A stretch of 64,000 bases of DNA from Paracoccaceae bacterium (GCA_002402045.2 NVUX02000012.1:1-64000); one strand, 5' to 3'; shown: positions 44,897 through 53,753, counted from the first letter of the stretch. Program-made: numbers and translations. Notes: generated by a model not told the origin, from the letters alone.

Positions 44897-45475
44897 ATGG
44901 CTAAACTCTATTTTAACTACTCCACCATGAACGCTGGCAAAAGCACCATTCTTTTGCAAGCTTCCTATAATTATAACGAAAGCGGCATGGAGACCTATCT
45001 TCTGACCGCCCAGCTTGATGACCGTGCTGGTGAAGGCCGCATTGCTAGTCGAATCGGCATAGATGCGCCTTCGGACAAATTCAATGTGGCCAGCGACCTT
45101 TATACAATGATCAAAGCGCGCCTTGCCCGAAGCCCCGTTGCCTGCGTCTTTATCGACGAATCACAGTTCCTGACAAAAGAACAGGTATGGCAGTTGGCCC
45201 GTGCGGTGGATGACCTTGGCGTGCCGGTTATGTGTTATGGGCTGCGTGTGGATTTTATGGGTGAGCTATTTCCCGGCTCTGCGGCGCTGTTGGCTTGGGC
45301 TGACGAAATGCGTGAAGTGCGCACCATTTGCCATTGTGGTAAAAAGGCGACAATGGTGGTGCGGCAAGATGATGAGGGGCGCGTGTTAACCGGCGGTGAG
45401 CAGGTGCAAATTGGCGGGAACGAAACCTATCACTCCCTTTGCCGCCGCCACTGGCGAGAAGCTGTTGGCCGCTAA
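44897..45475 (+). CDS. tdk: Thymidine kinase
   Basis: Tdk phosphorylates thymidine in the pyrimidine salvage pathway. The 192-residue type II enzyme has the P-loop STMNAGKST (9-17), VACVFIDESQFLTKEQV (Walker B and catalytic Glu), the thymidine lid region, and zinc-ribbon cysteines in TICHCGKKA and LCRRHW. It is monocistronic. The 261 bases upstream hold only a GC-rich palindrome fragment (CCGAGCGAAGCGAGG, about 44838) and no gene. Confidence 0.95.
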   Translation: MAKLYFNYSTMNAGKSTILLQASYNYNESGMETYLLTAQLDDRAGEGRIASRIGIDAPSDKFNVASDLYTMIKARLARSPVACVFIDESQFLTKEQVWQLARAVDDLGVPVMCYGLRVDFMGELFPGSAALLAWADEMREVRTICHCGKKATMVVRQDDEGRVLTGGEQVQIGGNETYHSLCRRHWREAVGR

Positions 45476-45497
45476 AAAACTTTCCCCATAACGAAGG

Positions 45498-46466
45498 CTA
45501 CATTACCTGATGTGGCGGCACTTTGTCAGCAAAGAACGCGACCAAATTATCCACCGCGCGCATCCCCATGGCGATGCGCGTTTCCAGCGTGGCGCTGCCT
45601 ATATGGGGCAAAAGCGTCACATTCTCCAAGGCTACCAGTGCTTCTGGCACGCGTGGCTCCTGCTCAAATACATCTAGCCCCGCACCGGCAATCGCACCAG
45701 CTTCTAGCGCGCTAATCAACGCGGCTTCATCCACCACATCTCCGCGCGCGGTGTTGATTAGGTGTGCACCCGGTTTCATTAACGCCAGCCGTTCGGTGCC
45801 GATCAAATGGTGGTTGTCCACATCTCCCGGCACATGCAGAGACACCACATCGGCTTCGGCCATCAGCGCATTAATAGACTCCACGGCATGCGCTTCCGAG
45901 ATAGAGGGCACCAGTACCTTAGAGCGGTTGAAATAGATCACTTTCATGCCAAAGCCAAAATGCGCCCGCTGTGCCAGCGCCGTGCCGATTCGGCCCATGC
46001 CGATCACGCCAAGGGTTTTGCCTCGCAATGAGCTGCCCAGCCCCGAACTGATATCAAACCCACCCCATTCGCCGCGCCTCAAGCGGGCCTCATGAAAATA
46101 CATTCGGCGCGTGCTGGCTAAAATTAACGCCATAGCAAGGTCTGCTGTGGCATCATTCAAAACGCCGGGGGTGTTGGTCACCACCACCCCGATATCCTCG
46201 GCTGTTTCCAAATCTATATGATTGGTGCCAACCCCAAAATTTGCGATAATCTTGGTAGAACGTTTACCGTTGGCTGTCAGAATATCAGCATCCATCTTAT
46301 CACCAAAGGTGCAGAGCAGCCCGTCGGCTCTGGTCATGGCCGTGGTCAGTTTTTCTTTTGAAAAGGGTGCGTCGGTTGGGTTCAGCGCCACAGTGAACAG
46401 CGACTTTAGCCGAGCTTCAACGGGCTCTGGCAGCTTGCGCGTAACGATGATTTTGGGCCGTGCCAT
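45498..46466 (-). CDS. D-2-hydroxyacid dehydrogenase (glyoxylate/hydroxypyruvate reductase-like)
   Basis: The 322-residue protein has an NAD-binding Rossmann loop (GVIGMGRIGTALAQRAHFG) and the catalytic set of the D-2-hydroxyacid dehydrogenase family: Arg in LINTARGDVVDE, Glu in FEQEPRVPE, and His in LLPHIGSAT. It most resembles glyoxylate reductases. A GGAG site lies before ATG 46466. It is nine bases downstream of csaA and probably co-transcribed. Confidence 0.9.
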   Translation of the reverse strand: MARPKIIVTRKLPEPVEARLKSLFTVALNPTDAPFSKEKLTTAMTRADGLLCTFGDKMDADILTANGKRSTKIIANFGVGTNHIDLETAEDIGVVVTNTPGVLNDATADLAMALILASTRRMYFHEARLRRGEWGGFDISSGLGSSLRGKTLGVIGMGRIGTALAQRAHFGFGMKVIYFNRSKVLVPSISEAHAVESINALMAEADVVSLHVPGDVDNHHLIGTERLALMKPGAHLINTARGDVVDEAALISALEAGAIAGAGLDVFEQEPRVPEALVALENVTLLPHIGSATLETRIAMGMRAVDNLVAFFADKVPPHQVM

Positions 46467-46475
46467 GTTGCGCTC

Positions 46476-46808
46476 CTAATGGACGCGCCCGCCAAGGGGC
46501 ACAGTTGTTTCGGGGGTTAGAAGCACAATACCACCGGCATCATCCTCGGATCCGATCACGAGAAATTCTGACATGAATTTGCCGATTTGGCGGGGCGGAA
46601 AATTTACCACACCCACCACCAAACGGCCAATCAGGCTTTCGGGGGTGTAATTGTCGGTGATCTGCGCCGAGGTTTTTTTCTCGCCAATATCAGGCCCAAA
46701 ATCAACCCAAAGCTTGATCGCAGGTTTACGGGCCTCTGGGTAGGGCTCGGCACGCAGCACTTTGCCAACGCGCATGTCGACTTTTAGAAAGGTCTCAAAA
46801 TCCAGCAT
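46476..46808 (-). CDS. csaA: tRNA-binding protein CsaA-like
   Basis: The 110-residue protein is a single OB fold of the EMAP/tRNA-binding type: FLKVDMRVGKVLRAEPYPEARKP, KTSAQITDNYTPESLIG, VVGVVNFPPRQIG, and FLVIGSEDDAGG. CsaA has chaperone-like or tRNA-binding roles. It precedes the hydroxyacid dehydrogenase gene by nine bases. Confidence 0.9.
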   Translation of the reverse strand: MLDFETFLKVDMRVGKVLRAEPYPEARKPAIKLWVDFGPDIGEKKTSAQITDNYTPESLIGRLVVGVVNFPPRQIGKFMSEFLVIGSEDDAGGIVLLTPETTVPLGGRVH

Positions 46809-46898
46809 GGCCGCCTCGCTTTAGCTGGTGGGAATCATCGGCAGTATGGTGCCATTATGCGGCGATAGGTATCAACCTTTGGTGAACAATGGCAAGGG

Positions 46899-47696
46899 CT
46901 AGCTATCGCGCAGTGCTTTTGAGCGGTCCGCTGCCGCTTTGATGGTTTTTCGTACCAGCGGCGGTAGGCCAACATTTTCATTCATCAGCACTTTTAGCCC
47001 GGCTTCCGTTGTGCCTGCTGGGCTGGTTACATTGACGCGGAGCTGGGTCGCGGTTTCATCAGATTGGGCGGCTAGCAACCCAGCGCCAGCCACGGTGGCT
47101 GTGGCCAATTTAGTAGCCATCTCCGCAGGCAGCCCTTCAGCAATGCCAGCGGCTGCCATGGTTTCAATCAAGTGAAACACATAGGCAGGGCCGGAGCCAG
47201 AAAGGGCCGTGACCGCGTCCATTTGGTCCTCGCTGTCCAGCCGGATGGTTTCGCCAATGGCTTGCAGAAGGTCGTCAGCAAGCTGCATGTTTTTGGGTGT
47301 GGCAGCGGCATTGCCCACAATCGCCGTGATCCCGCGCCCGATGGCGGCGGGGGTGTTGGGCATGGCACGAATAATCGGCCCATTGCCCAGCTCTTGGGCC
47401 AAGGTTTCCAAGGAAATGCCCGCTGCGATCGAGAGATAAACCGTGTGGCCCATGCCTTTTAGCTGAGGCAGGGCCTCTTTCATATATTGCGGCTTTACGG
47501 CCAGCATGCAAAGCGCTGGGGCATCCGGCAGGCCGTCATTCAGGTGCAGCCCTTGGGCTTGCAACGCCTTCAGGCGGTCGCTTGGGTATGGCTCTAATAT
47601 CCATACATCTGACGGCTGCACATCGCCAGCCAGCCAGCCTTCCAGCATTGCCGAGCCCATTTTGCCACAGCCCACGAGCACCAAACCACCATCCAT
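46899..47696 (-). CDS. proC: Pyrroline-5-carboxylate reductase
   Basis: ProC performs the last step of proline synthesis. The 265-residue product has the dinucleotide-binding GLVLVGCGKMGSAMLEGWL, MLAVKPQYMKEAL, RAMPNTPAAIGRGITAI, and the C-terminal dimer helices with ALSGSGPAYVFHLIE. ATG 47696 (MDGGLV) lies one base after the YbjN-family stop; the longer frame adds residues that overlap that gene and are unlikely. The two form an operon. Confidence 0.95.
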   Translation of the reverse strand: MDGGLVLVGCGKMGSAMLEGWLAGDVQPSDVWILEPYPSDRLKALQAQGLHLNDGLPDAPALCMLAVKPQYMKEALPQLKGMGHTVYLSIAAGISLETLAQELGNGPIIRAMPNTPAAIGRGITAIVGNAAATPKNMQLADDLLQAIGETIRLDSEDQMDAVTALSGSGPAYVFHLIETMAAAGIAEGLPAEMATKLATATVAGAGLLAAQSDETATQLRVNVTSPAGTTEAGLKVLMNENVGLPPLVRKTIKAAADRSKALRDS

Positions 47697-47697
47697 T

Positions 47698-48201
47698 TTA
47701 AGCCCGCCCATATGCATCACTGATGGCGGCTTGCATCGCCTGTGCAGGGGTGTCATCTCCCCAGCTCACCAGCTGGAAGGCCGGGTAAAGCTTTTCGCAC
47801 GCCGCTACAGAAATCCGCATCATGTTATCCACCTGCTGCGGGCTGGCCACTGCCCCGCCCGATAGGTTTAGCCCGTAAATATAGGCCATGGTTTGCTGGT
47901 CTTCCCAAAAGGAAAACGCCCCGCTCCAGCAGCTATCATTTGCGAGGTTCAGGGTTTCATACAGCGCGGCCAGCTTGGCCTTGGGCGGCGCAAACTCAAA
48001 GCTGCACACCAGGCGCAGGGTTTCGCTTTGCTCAGACCACACAAGGCTCACGGCATATTGCTGCCAAAGCCCCTCAACCACCACGGCTATTTGGTCATCA
48101 TTCTGGCGCTCAAATACCCAGTCGCGCGTTTGCGCGAGCGATTGAACAAGGTCAATCGGGTGCAAATCTTCTAGCTCCTGAATATGCATATGAGGCTCCA
48201 C
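47698..48201 (-). CDS. YbjN domain-containing protein
   Basis: The 167-residue protein matches YbjN-type sequences: LAQTRDWVFERQNDDQIAVVVEG, YAVSLVWSEQSETLRLVCSFEF, and LNLANDSCWSGAFSFWEDQQTMAY. The fold is related to type III secretion chaperones, but the cellular role in this group is not known. It is followed at one base by proC, a pairing I believe is common in alphaproteobacteria. Confidence 0.85.
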   Translation of the reverse strand: MEPHMHIQELEDLHPIDLVQSLAQTRDWVFERQNDDQIAVVVEGLWQQYAVSLVWSEQSETLRLVCSFEFAPPKAKLAALYETLNLANDSCWSGAFSFWEDQQTMAYIYGLNLSGGAVASPQQVDNMMRISVAACEKLYPAFQLVSWGDDTPAQAMQAAISDAYGRA

Positions 48202-48237
48202 ATTACTATGGCATGCCTCTATAAGTCGCGCATAGGG

Positions 48238-48265
48238 CCGCCCTCCATACTATATGTATGGCGGC
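48238..48265. terminator. Hairpin between ubiK and the YbjN gene
   Basis: An inverted repeat, CCATAC pairing with GTATGG and extended by GCC/GGC arms around a TATAT loop, lies in the gap after ubiK on the minus strand. It is a probable terminator or mRNA structural element; there is no clear T-run. Confidence 0.4.
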
Positions 48266-48297
48266 GCGCCCCTGTAAAGCGATTCGTTATTCGGGTA

Positions 48298-48537
48298 TTA
48301 CTTCGCTTCCAGTGCGGCAATGCGCGCTTCAAGCGCCGTGCACTCTTCCCGCGCTTTTTGTGCCATCAGCCGCACGGCTTCAAACTCTTCGCGGCTCACA
48401 AACTCGCGGTCGGCCATCCAGCGATCCATCATGGATTTCATCGCGGTTTCTGCCTCGGTGCGTGCGCCCTGCGCAACCCCCATGGCGTTGGTCATCAGCT
48501 TTGACATATCGTCGAGCACACGGTTGCGTGATTGCAT
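48298..48537 (-). CDS. ubiK: Ubiquinone biosynthesis accessory factor UbiK
   Basis: The 79-residue product is a BMFP-family helical protein: DDMSKLMTNAMGVAQGARTE followed by a C-terminal coiled coil (EEFEAVRLMAQKAREEC). UbiK helps organise the Ubi complex with UbiJ, and members can cause membrane fusion in vitro. ATG 48537 (MQSRNR) is preceded by GGGA; an ATG 18 bases upstream lacks a good site. It is divergent from lgt. Confidence 0.85.
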   Translation of the reverse strand: MQSRNRVLDDMSKLMTNAMGVAQGARTEAETAMKSMMDRWMADREFVSREEFEAVRLMAQKAREECTALEARIAALEAK

Positions 48538-48619
48538 TGGACATTCCCTTTTCAAAAACCTAGCTTATATATAAGCCGTTGCCGGACTATTGCCAATCAT
48601 AATCACCAAGGACGCTTCT

Positions 48620-49501
48620 GTGCTGCTTGCCCTCCCGTTCCCCAATATCGCCCCCGAAATTTTCGCGTTTGACCTGTTTGGGTTTAATATCGCCCTGCGC
48701 TGGTATGCGCTGGCCTATATTGCTGGGCTGCTGCTGGGCTGGCGCTATATCCTGCTGCTAATTACCCGCCCGATGCTGTGGAACAAAGTGCCGTTGAGCA
48801 AACAGCAGGTCGAAGATCTGATGACATGGATGATTTTTGGCGTGATTATCGGCGGGCGGCTGGGATTTGTGATTTTCTACAACCCCGCACCTTATATGGC
48901 AGACCCGCTCAGCATTCTGAAGGTTTGGGAGGGCGGTATGGCCTTCCATGGCGGTTTTGCCGGCGTGGTGGCGGGCGTGGCGCTTTTTGCTTGGAAAAAC
49001 AAGCTGCCGATATTGAGCGTCGGAGATGCTGTGGCCGTGGTCACCCCTTTAGGGCTGATCTTCGGCCGCCTTGCCAATTTTATTAAGCCCGAGCTGTGGG
49101 GGCGGCCAACCGATGTAGCATGGGGGGTGGACTTCCCCGATAGTCGCGCGCAAATATGCCCGCCCGAGTGGTTGGGCGAGTGCCTGCGCCACCCGAGCCA
49201 GCTTTATGAGGCGGGCTTGGAAGGGTTACTTTTGGCGCTGGTGATGAGCTGGCTTGTGTGGCGCAAAGGCTGGCTGAAGGCTCCGGGCCGCATGATAGGT
49301 GTGTTTTTGCTTGGCTATGGCAGCGCGCGCTGGCTGGTCGAATATTTCCGCCAACCCGATGTGCAGTTCACCTCGGTAGATAATCCGATCGGTTATATTT
49401 TCACCTTCGCAAATACTGGTGTCACCATGGGGCAGCTGCTCTCATTACCGATGATCCTGATCGGCTTGTGGATGATACTCAAAATTCGAGAAAAGGCGTG
49501 A
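48620..49501 (+). CDS. lgt: Prolipoprotein diacylglyceryl transferase
   Basis: Lgt adds diacylglycerol to the lipobox cysteine of prolipoproteins in the inner membrane. The 293-residue product has seven hydrophobic segments, RWYALAYIAGLLLGW, the Lgt signature GGRLGFVIFYN, MAFHGGFAG, GRLANFIKPELWGRPTDVAWG, and LRHPSQLYEA. I chose GTG 48620, with AAGGA seven bases before it; a TTG 30 bases earlier is also open. It should process the two lipoproteins of the caspase island. The stop overlaps the next start as GTGA. Confidence 0.93.
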   Translation: MLLALPFPNIAPEIFAFDLFGFNIALRWYALAYIAGLLLGWRYILLLITRPMLWNKVPLSKQQVEDLMTWMIFGVIIGGRLGFVIFYNPAPYMADPLSILKVWEGGMAFHGGFAGVVAGVALFAWKNKLPILSVGDAVAVVTPLGLIFGRLANFIKPELWGRPTDVAWGVDFPDSRAQICPPEWLGECLRHPSQLYEAGLEGLLLALVMSWLVWRKGWLKAPGRMIGVFLLGYGSARWLVEYFRQPDVQFTSVDNPIGYIFTFANTGVTMGQLLSLPMILIGLWMILKIREKA

Positions 49502-50532
49502 CGGCGCTAAAAACCATTATCGAGGCCGAAATTGCAGCGCAGGGGCCGATGCCGCTGAGCCGCTATATGGAGCTGTGCCTGAGCCACCCCGAACACGGCT
49601 ACTATATGCAAAAGCAGCCTTTTGGCGCGGCCGGAGATTTCACCACCGCACCCGAAATCAGCCAAATGTTTGGCGAACTTATCGGGCTTTGGCTGGTGCA
49701 TATGTGGCAGGAGGCCGGTGCGCCTGACCGGTTTGTACTGCTAGAGCTGGGGCCGGGGCGTGGCACGCTGATGGCCGATATTTTACGCGTGGCCAAGCTG
49801 GCACCGGCCTTTCTGGAGGCCGCCGATGTTTGCCTGCTGGAAATCAGCGCGCGGCTCTGTAACGTGCAGCGGGAGAGCTTGGGCGAGGTCCGCCACATAG
49901 GGCGGCTGGAAGACCTGCCCAAAGGCCCGGTTTTTGCTGTGGCCAATGAGTTTTTTGATGCCTTGCCCATTCAGCAATTTGTGAAAAATGACTTTGGCTG
50001 GCAGGAGCGGCTGGTCGGCGAGGGGCTCACGTGGTGCCTGTCAGACACAGTTCCGCGCCCTGAACTAGACAAAGCATTTGAAGGCTTGGAAACAGGCCGC
50101 ATTGTGGAAGTGGCCGCAGCTTCGCAGGCGATGGCACAGCTGCTAACCAAGCGGATATCCACCCAAGGCGGCGCGGCGCTGCTGATAGATTATGGTGATT
50201 TTGATGGCACGGGCGATACCTTTCAAGCGGTGCAAAAGCATGAACAATCTGAGCCATTTGCCACCCCTGGCGAGGCCGATCTAACTGCCCATGTGCGCTT
50301 CAAAGACCTCGTACAAAATGGTGTGGCGCACGGGTTTGCAACGCAGGGCGAATTCCTATCCCGCCTCGGGATAGACGCGCGGCGGCAAGCGCTAGAAGCA
50401 GCTGGCGGGCAGGGGCTGGCCGCCCAGCACCATAGGCTGGTAAGCCCTGACGAAATGGGCGGGCTGTTTAAAGTTTTGGCTTTGGCACCAGAAGGTTATG
50501 AAAATATTGCGGGGTTTGAAGATGGGGCTTAA
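49498..50532 (+). CDS. Class I SAM-dependent methyltransferase, MidA/NDUFAF7-like
   Basis: The 344-residue protein has the MidA-family pattern: PLSRYMELCLSHPEHGYYM, FGAAGDFTTAPEISQMFGELIG, SAM motif LLELGPGRGTLMADIL, and ANEFFDALPIQQF. The mitochondrial relative NDUFAF7 methylates an arginine of complex I, so a role in complex I assembly is plausible. It starts at GTG overlapping lgt and is followed by pgeF with an 11-base overlap, the usual lgt-midA-pgeF set. Confidence 0.88.
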   Translation: MTALKTIIEAEIAAQGPMPLSRYMELCLSHPEHGYYMQKQPFGAAGDFTTAPEISQMFGELIGLWLVHMWQEAGAPDRFVLLELGPGRGTLMADILRVAKLAPAFLEAADVCLLEISARLCNVQRESLGEVRHIGRLEDLPKGPVFAVANEFFDALPIQQFVKNDFGWQERLVGEGLTWCLSDTVPRPELDKAFEGLETGRIVEVAAASQAMAQLLTKRISTQGGAALLIDYGDFDGTGDTFQAVQKHEQSEPFATPGEADLTAHVRFKDLVQNGVAHGFATQGEFLSRLGIDARRQALEAAGGQGLAAQHHRLVSPDEMGGLFKVLALAPEGYENIAGFEDGA

Positions 50533-51277
50533 TCCGGTTACGCTTACGCATATATTAAGTGCTCGCCATGGTTTTTTCACGCGCCACGGCGGGGTGTCTA
50601 CGGGCATTTTTGCCTCGTTAAATTGCGGCTATGGCTCACCGGAAAATCATGAGCTGATCACCCAAAATCGCGCACTGATCGCCACCGATGTGGGGGCCGC
50701 GCCTGAGCGGCTGTATTCCGTCACACAACCCCATTCCGCCGATGTTCTCACCATAAACACGCCCGAGGATTATGCCGAGGGTATAAAAGCTGACGCCATG
50801 GTTAGCAAAGGTGAAAATATAGCGCTTGGCGTGCTCACCGCTGATTGCGCGCCGGTGCTGTTTCAAGACGCCAAAGCGGGTGTGATCGGTGCTGCCCATG
50901 CCGGCTGGCGCGGTGCATTTGGGGGGGTGCTTGAGGCTACAATGGAGGCCATGCGGGCGCTCGGTGCCACCAATATCAACGCTGTTGTTGGCCCCTGCAT
51001 CAGCCAGAAAAACTATGAGGTCGGTCCCGAATTCCTCGAAACCTTCGTCGACGAAAACCCCGATTACAGCCGCTTCTTCATCAACGCCCCGAAAGAAAAG
51101 TATCTTTTTGACCTGCCCACTTTCACCCTGCACCGCCTCCGCCAAGCTGGCGTTGCCGAGGCCGAATGGACCGGACACTGCACCTACGCCGCACCGGATA
51201 CCTTCTATTCCTACCGCTATTCACAGCACAATAACCTGCCTAGCTATGGCCGGATGCTCTCGGTGATCACCACCTGA
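50522..51277 (+). CDS. pgeF: Polyphenol oxidase/laccase-domain protein PgeF (YfiH family)
   Basis: The 251-residue product has the family's HGFFTRHGGVSTGIFASLN, a Cys in ADCAPVLFQD, HAGWRGAFGGVLE, and VVGPCISQKNYEVGP. Members have been called laccases, but act as purine nucleoside or peptidoglycan-editing enzymes in characterised cases. ATG 50522 overlaps the previous gene. A GC-rich hairpin (GGGGCTGGCCCC, 51323-51334) lies 46 bases downstream. Confidence 0.9.
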   Translation: MGLNPVTLTHILSARHGFFTRHGGVSTGIFASLNCGYGSPENHELITQNRALIATDVGAAPERLYSVTQPHSADVLTINTPEDYAEGIKADAMVSKGENIALGVLTADCAPVLFQDAKAGVIGAAHAGWRGAFGGVLEATMEAMRALGATNINAVVGPCISQKNYEVGPEFLETFVDENPDYSRFFINAPKEKYLFDLPTFTLHRLRQAGVAEAEWTGHCTYAAPDTFYSYRYSQHNNLPSYGRMLSVITT

Positions 51278-51338
51278 AGCACCTCAAATGGTCAAAATAC
51301 TCCGGGGGATGAGCGCAGTGAGGGGGCTGGCCCCTACT

Positions 51339-51410
51339 TGCCGAGCCGAAGGCGAGGCCACGCCCAACGGCTGGTATTTTGCGCGCAAAATCGTCCAGCA
51401 GGCGGGAGCC
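51339..51410. repeat. Dispersed palindromic repeat (copy 2)
   Basis: This is the second copy of the repeat at 11253-11330: TGCCGAGCCGAAGGCGAGG, ACGCCCAACGG, a perfect palindrome ATTTTGCGCGCAAAAT (replacing the GATTTG/CAAATC hairpin of copy 1), and AGCAGGCGGGAG. It lies in the convergent gap between pgeF and the Lrp gene. The arms differ in sequence between copies while staying self-complementary, which suggests a conserved structure. Confidence 0.65.
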
Positions 51411-51418
51411 GCTAGCGC

Positions 51419-51913
51419 CTATTGCTCGACCCGCGCTTCCAACACGTCAAAAGGCACGCCGGGTGCGTCTTTGCCATTCCGAATCACCAGTGAAGTTTTA
51501 ACACTGGCCACATTCGGGGCCGACGTCAGATCGTGGGTCAAAAAATGCTGGAAGCTCGTCAGGTCCGGTGCCACGCATTTCAAAATAAAATCAATCTCGC
51601 CATTGAGCATGTGGCACTCCCGCACCAACGACCAGCCCTGCACCCGCGTTTCAAATTCCACGAGGTCCGTTTCTGCTTGTGAATGCAAACCCACCATTGC
51701 AAAAACCTGCACTTCAAACCCAAGCGCGCGGGCGTTTACATCAGCATGGTAGCCCTTGATTAGCCCCATCTCTTCCAAGGTGCGCACACGGCGCAGGCAG
51801 GGCGGCGCCGAAATGCCGACCCTCTGGGAAAGCTCCACATTGGTCATCCGGCCATCAGCCTGTAATTCGGCCAGTATTTTCCGGTCAATCGGGTCGAGCT
51901 TGTTATGGGACAT
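51419..51913 (-). CDS. Lrp/AsnC family transcriptional regulator
   Basis: The 164-residue protein has the Lrp N-terminal helix-turn-helix (LDPIDRKILAELQADGRMTNVELSQRVG is the start of it) and a C-terminal RAM effector domain (about 70-150: FEVQVFAMVGLHSQAETDL, ECHMLNGEIDFILKCV). It would sense an amino acid. It is divergent from trxB with a 161-bp shared control region, an arrangement I recall from other Rhodobacterales. Confidence 0.9.
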   Translation of the reverse strand: MSHNKLDPIDRKILAELQADGRMTNVELSQRVGISAPPCLRRVRTLEEMGLIKGYHADVNARALGFEVQVFAMVGLHSQAETDLVEFETRVQGWSLVRECHMLNGEIDFILKCVAPDLTSFQHFLTHDLTSAPNVASVKTSLVIRNGKDAPGVPFDVLEARVEQ

Positions 51914-52074
51914 GGTGTTCCTGTTTTGCTTTGTTATTTACCCTTGTTACCTAGCTCCACCGTTTTCCGCAATAATATTTCGCTCCAATACCCTATTATC
52001 GATGCAAAGGAGGGTTCAAACGGGGGGGCGCCGCGCTTATATTAAGGTCAACAGATTTAAAAAGGAACACTCCC

Positions 52075-53019
52075 ATGGGTGACACAAAACACACAAAACT
52101 GCTGATTATCGGTTCTGGGCCTGCGGGCTATACGGCGGGCGTATACGGCTCTCGCGCTATGCTGGAGCCGATTCTGGTGCAAGGCATTCAGCCGGGCGGG
52201 CAGCTCACTATTACCACTGAAGTGGAAAACTGGCCCTCACGCCAAGAGGTGCAAGGCCCTGATTTAATGATCGAAATGGAAGAACACGCCCGCGCGGCCG
52301 GCACCGAAATTATCTCTGACCATATCAGCGATCTTGATCTTTCCAAGAGGCCCTTTACGGCCAAAGGTGAAACTGGCACCACCTATACGGCTGATGCTGT
52401 GATCCTCGCCACCGGCGCGCAAGCCAAATGGCTGGGGATGCCGAGTGAGGAAAAGTTCAAGGGGTTTGGCGTGTCTGCCTGCGCCACTTGTGATGGGTTT
52501 TTCTACCGTGGCCAAGAAATTGTGGTCATTGGTGGTGGTAATTCCGCGGTTGAAGAAGCGCTGTTCCTGACAAATTTTGCCTCCAAAGTGACCCTTATTC
52601 ACCGCCGCGACGAACTGCGGGCCGAGAAGATTTTGATCAACCGTCTGATGAAAAACGAAAAGATCGAGCCGTTATGGTTTCATGAGCTGGACGAGGTTTA
52701 TGGCGGTGAAAGCCCGCTTGGCGTTGAGGGTGTGAAAGTTAAAAACGTGAAAACGGGCGAGATCACCGATATTCCCTGCAAGGGCGTGTTTATTGCCATC
52801 GGTCATGCGCCCTCCAACGAGCTGGTAAAAGACACCTTAGAGACCCATATGGGTGGCTATGTGGTGACGAAACCTGACAGCACCGAAACCTCAATTCCGG
52901 GTGTTTTTGCGGCGGGTGATATCACTGATTATAAATACCGGCAGGCGATCACCTCGGCGGGCATGGGCTGCATGGCCGCGCTGGAAGCCGAGCGCTTTTT
53001 GGCTGAACAAAAAGCGTGA
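52075..53019 (+). CDS. trxB: Thioredoxin reductase
   Basis: TrxB reduces thioredoxin with NADPH. The 314-residue flavoenzyme has FAD-binding LLIIGSGPAGYTAGVYGSRA, the redox-active CATC in SACATCDGFF, the NADPH-binding VIGGGNSAVEEALFL with HRRDELRA, and AAGDITDYKYRQAITSAG. An AAGGAAC site precedes ATG 52075. Its TGA overlaps the GTG of the RES-domain gene, so they are coupled. Confidence 0.95.
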   Translation: MGDTKHTKLLIIGSGPAGYTAGVYGSRAMLEPILVQGIQPGGQLTITTEVENWPSRQEVQGPDLMIEMEEHARAAGTEIISDHISDLDLSKRPFTAKGETGTTYTADAVILATGAQAKWLGMPSEEKFKGFGVSACATCDGFFYRGQEIVVIGGGNSAVEEALFLTNFASKVTLIHRRDELRAEKILINRLMKNEKIEPLWFHELDEVYGGESPLGVEGVKVKNVKTGEITDIPCKGVFIAIGHAPSNELVKDTLETHMGGYVVTKPDSTETSIPGVFAAGDITDYKYRQAITSAGMGCMAALEAERFLAEQKA

Positions 53020-53486
53020 AGCTGGTTGAAGGCACATTCTACCGCCTTATTGAAACGGCGCGGGCAGGGGATAACCTTGCCCCTGCCCGTAGCCCTGAAG
53101 GGCGGTTTCATTGTTCTGGGCAGCAGGCAATGTATCTGTCTGAAACACCGGCAGGCTGCCATGTAGCTATGGCGTATTATGCCCGCTCCGATGGCCCCGC
53201 GCTATCCTTACATGCTCTTGCACTAAGCAATGCTTATGTTCTTGACCTTCGAAACCCCACCCAATGCGCGCGCTTGGGCATAGACCCGTCTAACGTAAAT
53301 AACCGCTGGCAAAATGAGCGTGCTGAGGGGCTTGAGGCCTCAACATGGGCAATTAGTGATGCGGCCCGTTTGGCCGGAGCAGACGGGATGCTAAGCCCCT
53401 CGCGCTCACGCCCTGAGCTCACTCATCTTACGTTGTTTCGCTGGAATGTTCCGGATGGGCCTGAAGTGCGGCTGAAAGAAGCATGA
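53016..53486 (+). CDS. RES-domain protein coupled to trxB
   Basis: The 156-residue product looks like a small RES-domain protein: FYRLIETARAGDNLAP, GRFHCSGQQAMYLSETPAGC, and DGMLSPSRSRPELTHLTLF. RES proteins of toxin-antitoxin type phosphorolyse NAD+. No antitoxin gene is next to it; instead it follows trxB with a GTGA overlap. The conserved Arg, Glu and Ser positions appear present, but alignment is needed. It could be a degenerate or regulatory member. Confidence 0.65.
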   Translation: MKLVEGTFYRLIETARAGDNLAPARSPEGRFHCSGQQAMYLSETPAGCHVAMAYYARSDGPALSLHALALSNAYVLDLRNPTQCARLGIDPSNVNNRWQNERAEGLEASTWAISDAARLAGADGMLSPSRSRPELTHLTLFRWNVPDGPEVRLKEA

Positions 53487-53753
53487 AAAAACCGGCGTAA
53501 TCAGGCGATTCAAGTATAGATTTATTAAACAACCCTTGGTATTGGCCGAATTTACGCGCCCAAAATAACCTCTGATCGACAAATTTTTGACCCAATTGGT
53601 GTGGTTTTCTGGAATATTGATCGTGAATCGGAATTGTGTGCCCAATATAGTCCCTAATCGACAAAACTAGAGTGGATTTCTTAATCAACCCTTGGTATTT
53701 GCTTGAAAAAACGCTAATTAACGGTGTTTTCAGTCCTTAACCAACGGTTCACC
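53487..53753. promoter_or_regulatory. Leader region of sat-cysC with paired direct repeats
   Basis: This 267-base AT-rich gap precedes sat-cysC. It contains two copies of CAACCCTTGGTATT with similar flanks (about 53521-53546 and 53678-53702) and two copies of ATCGACAAA (about 53575-53583 and 53657-53665), all in the same orientation. They may be binding sites for a regulator of sulfate assimilation, or a local duplication. No known riboswitch is recognised. Confidence 0.5.

Noticed and set aside
53487-53753. SAM or sulfur-related riboswitch before sat-cysC
   Set aside because: Repeats are present but no conserved riboswitch core or pseudoknot pattern that I can recognise.
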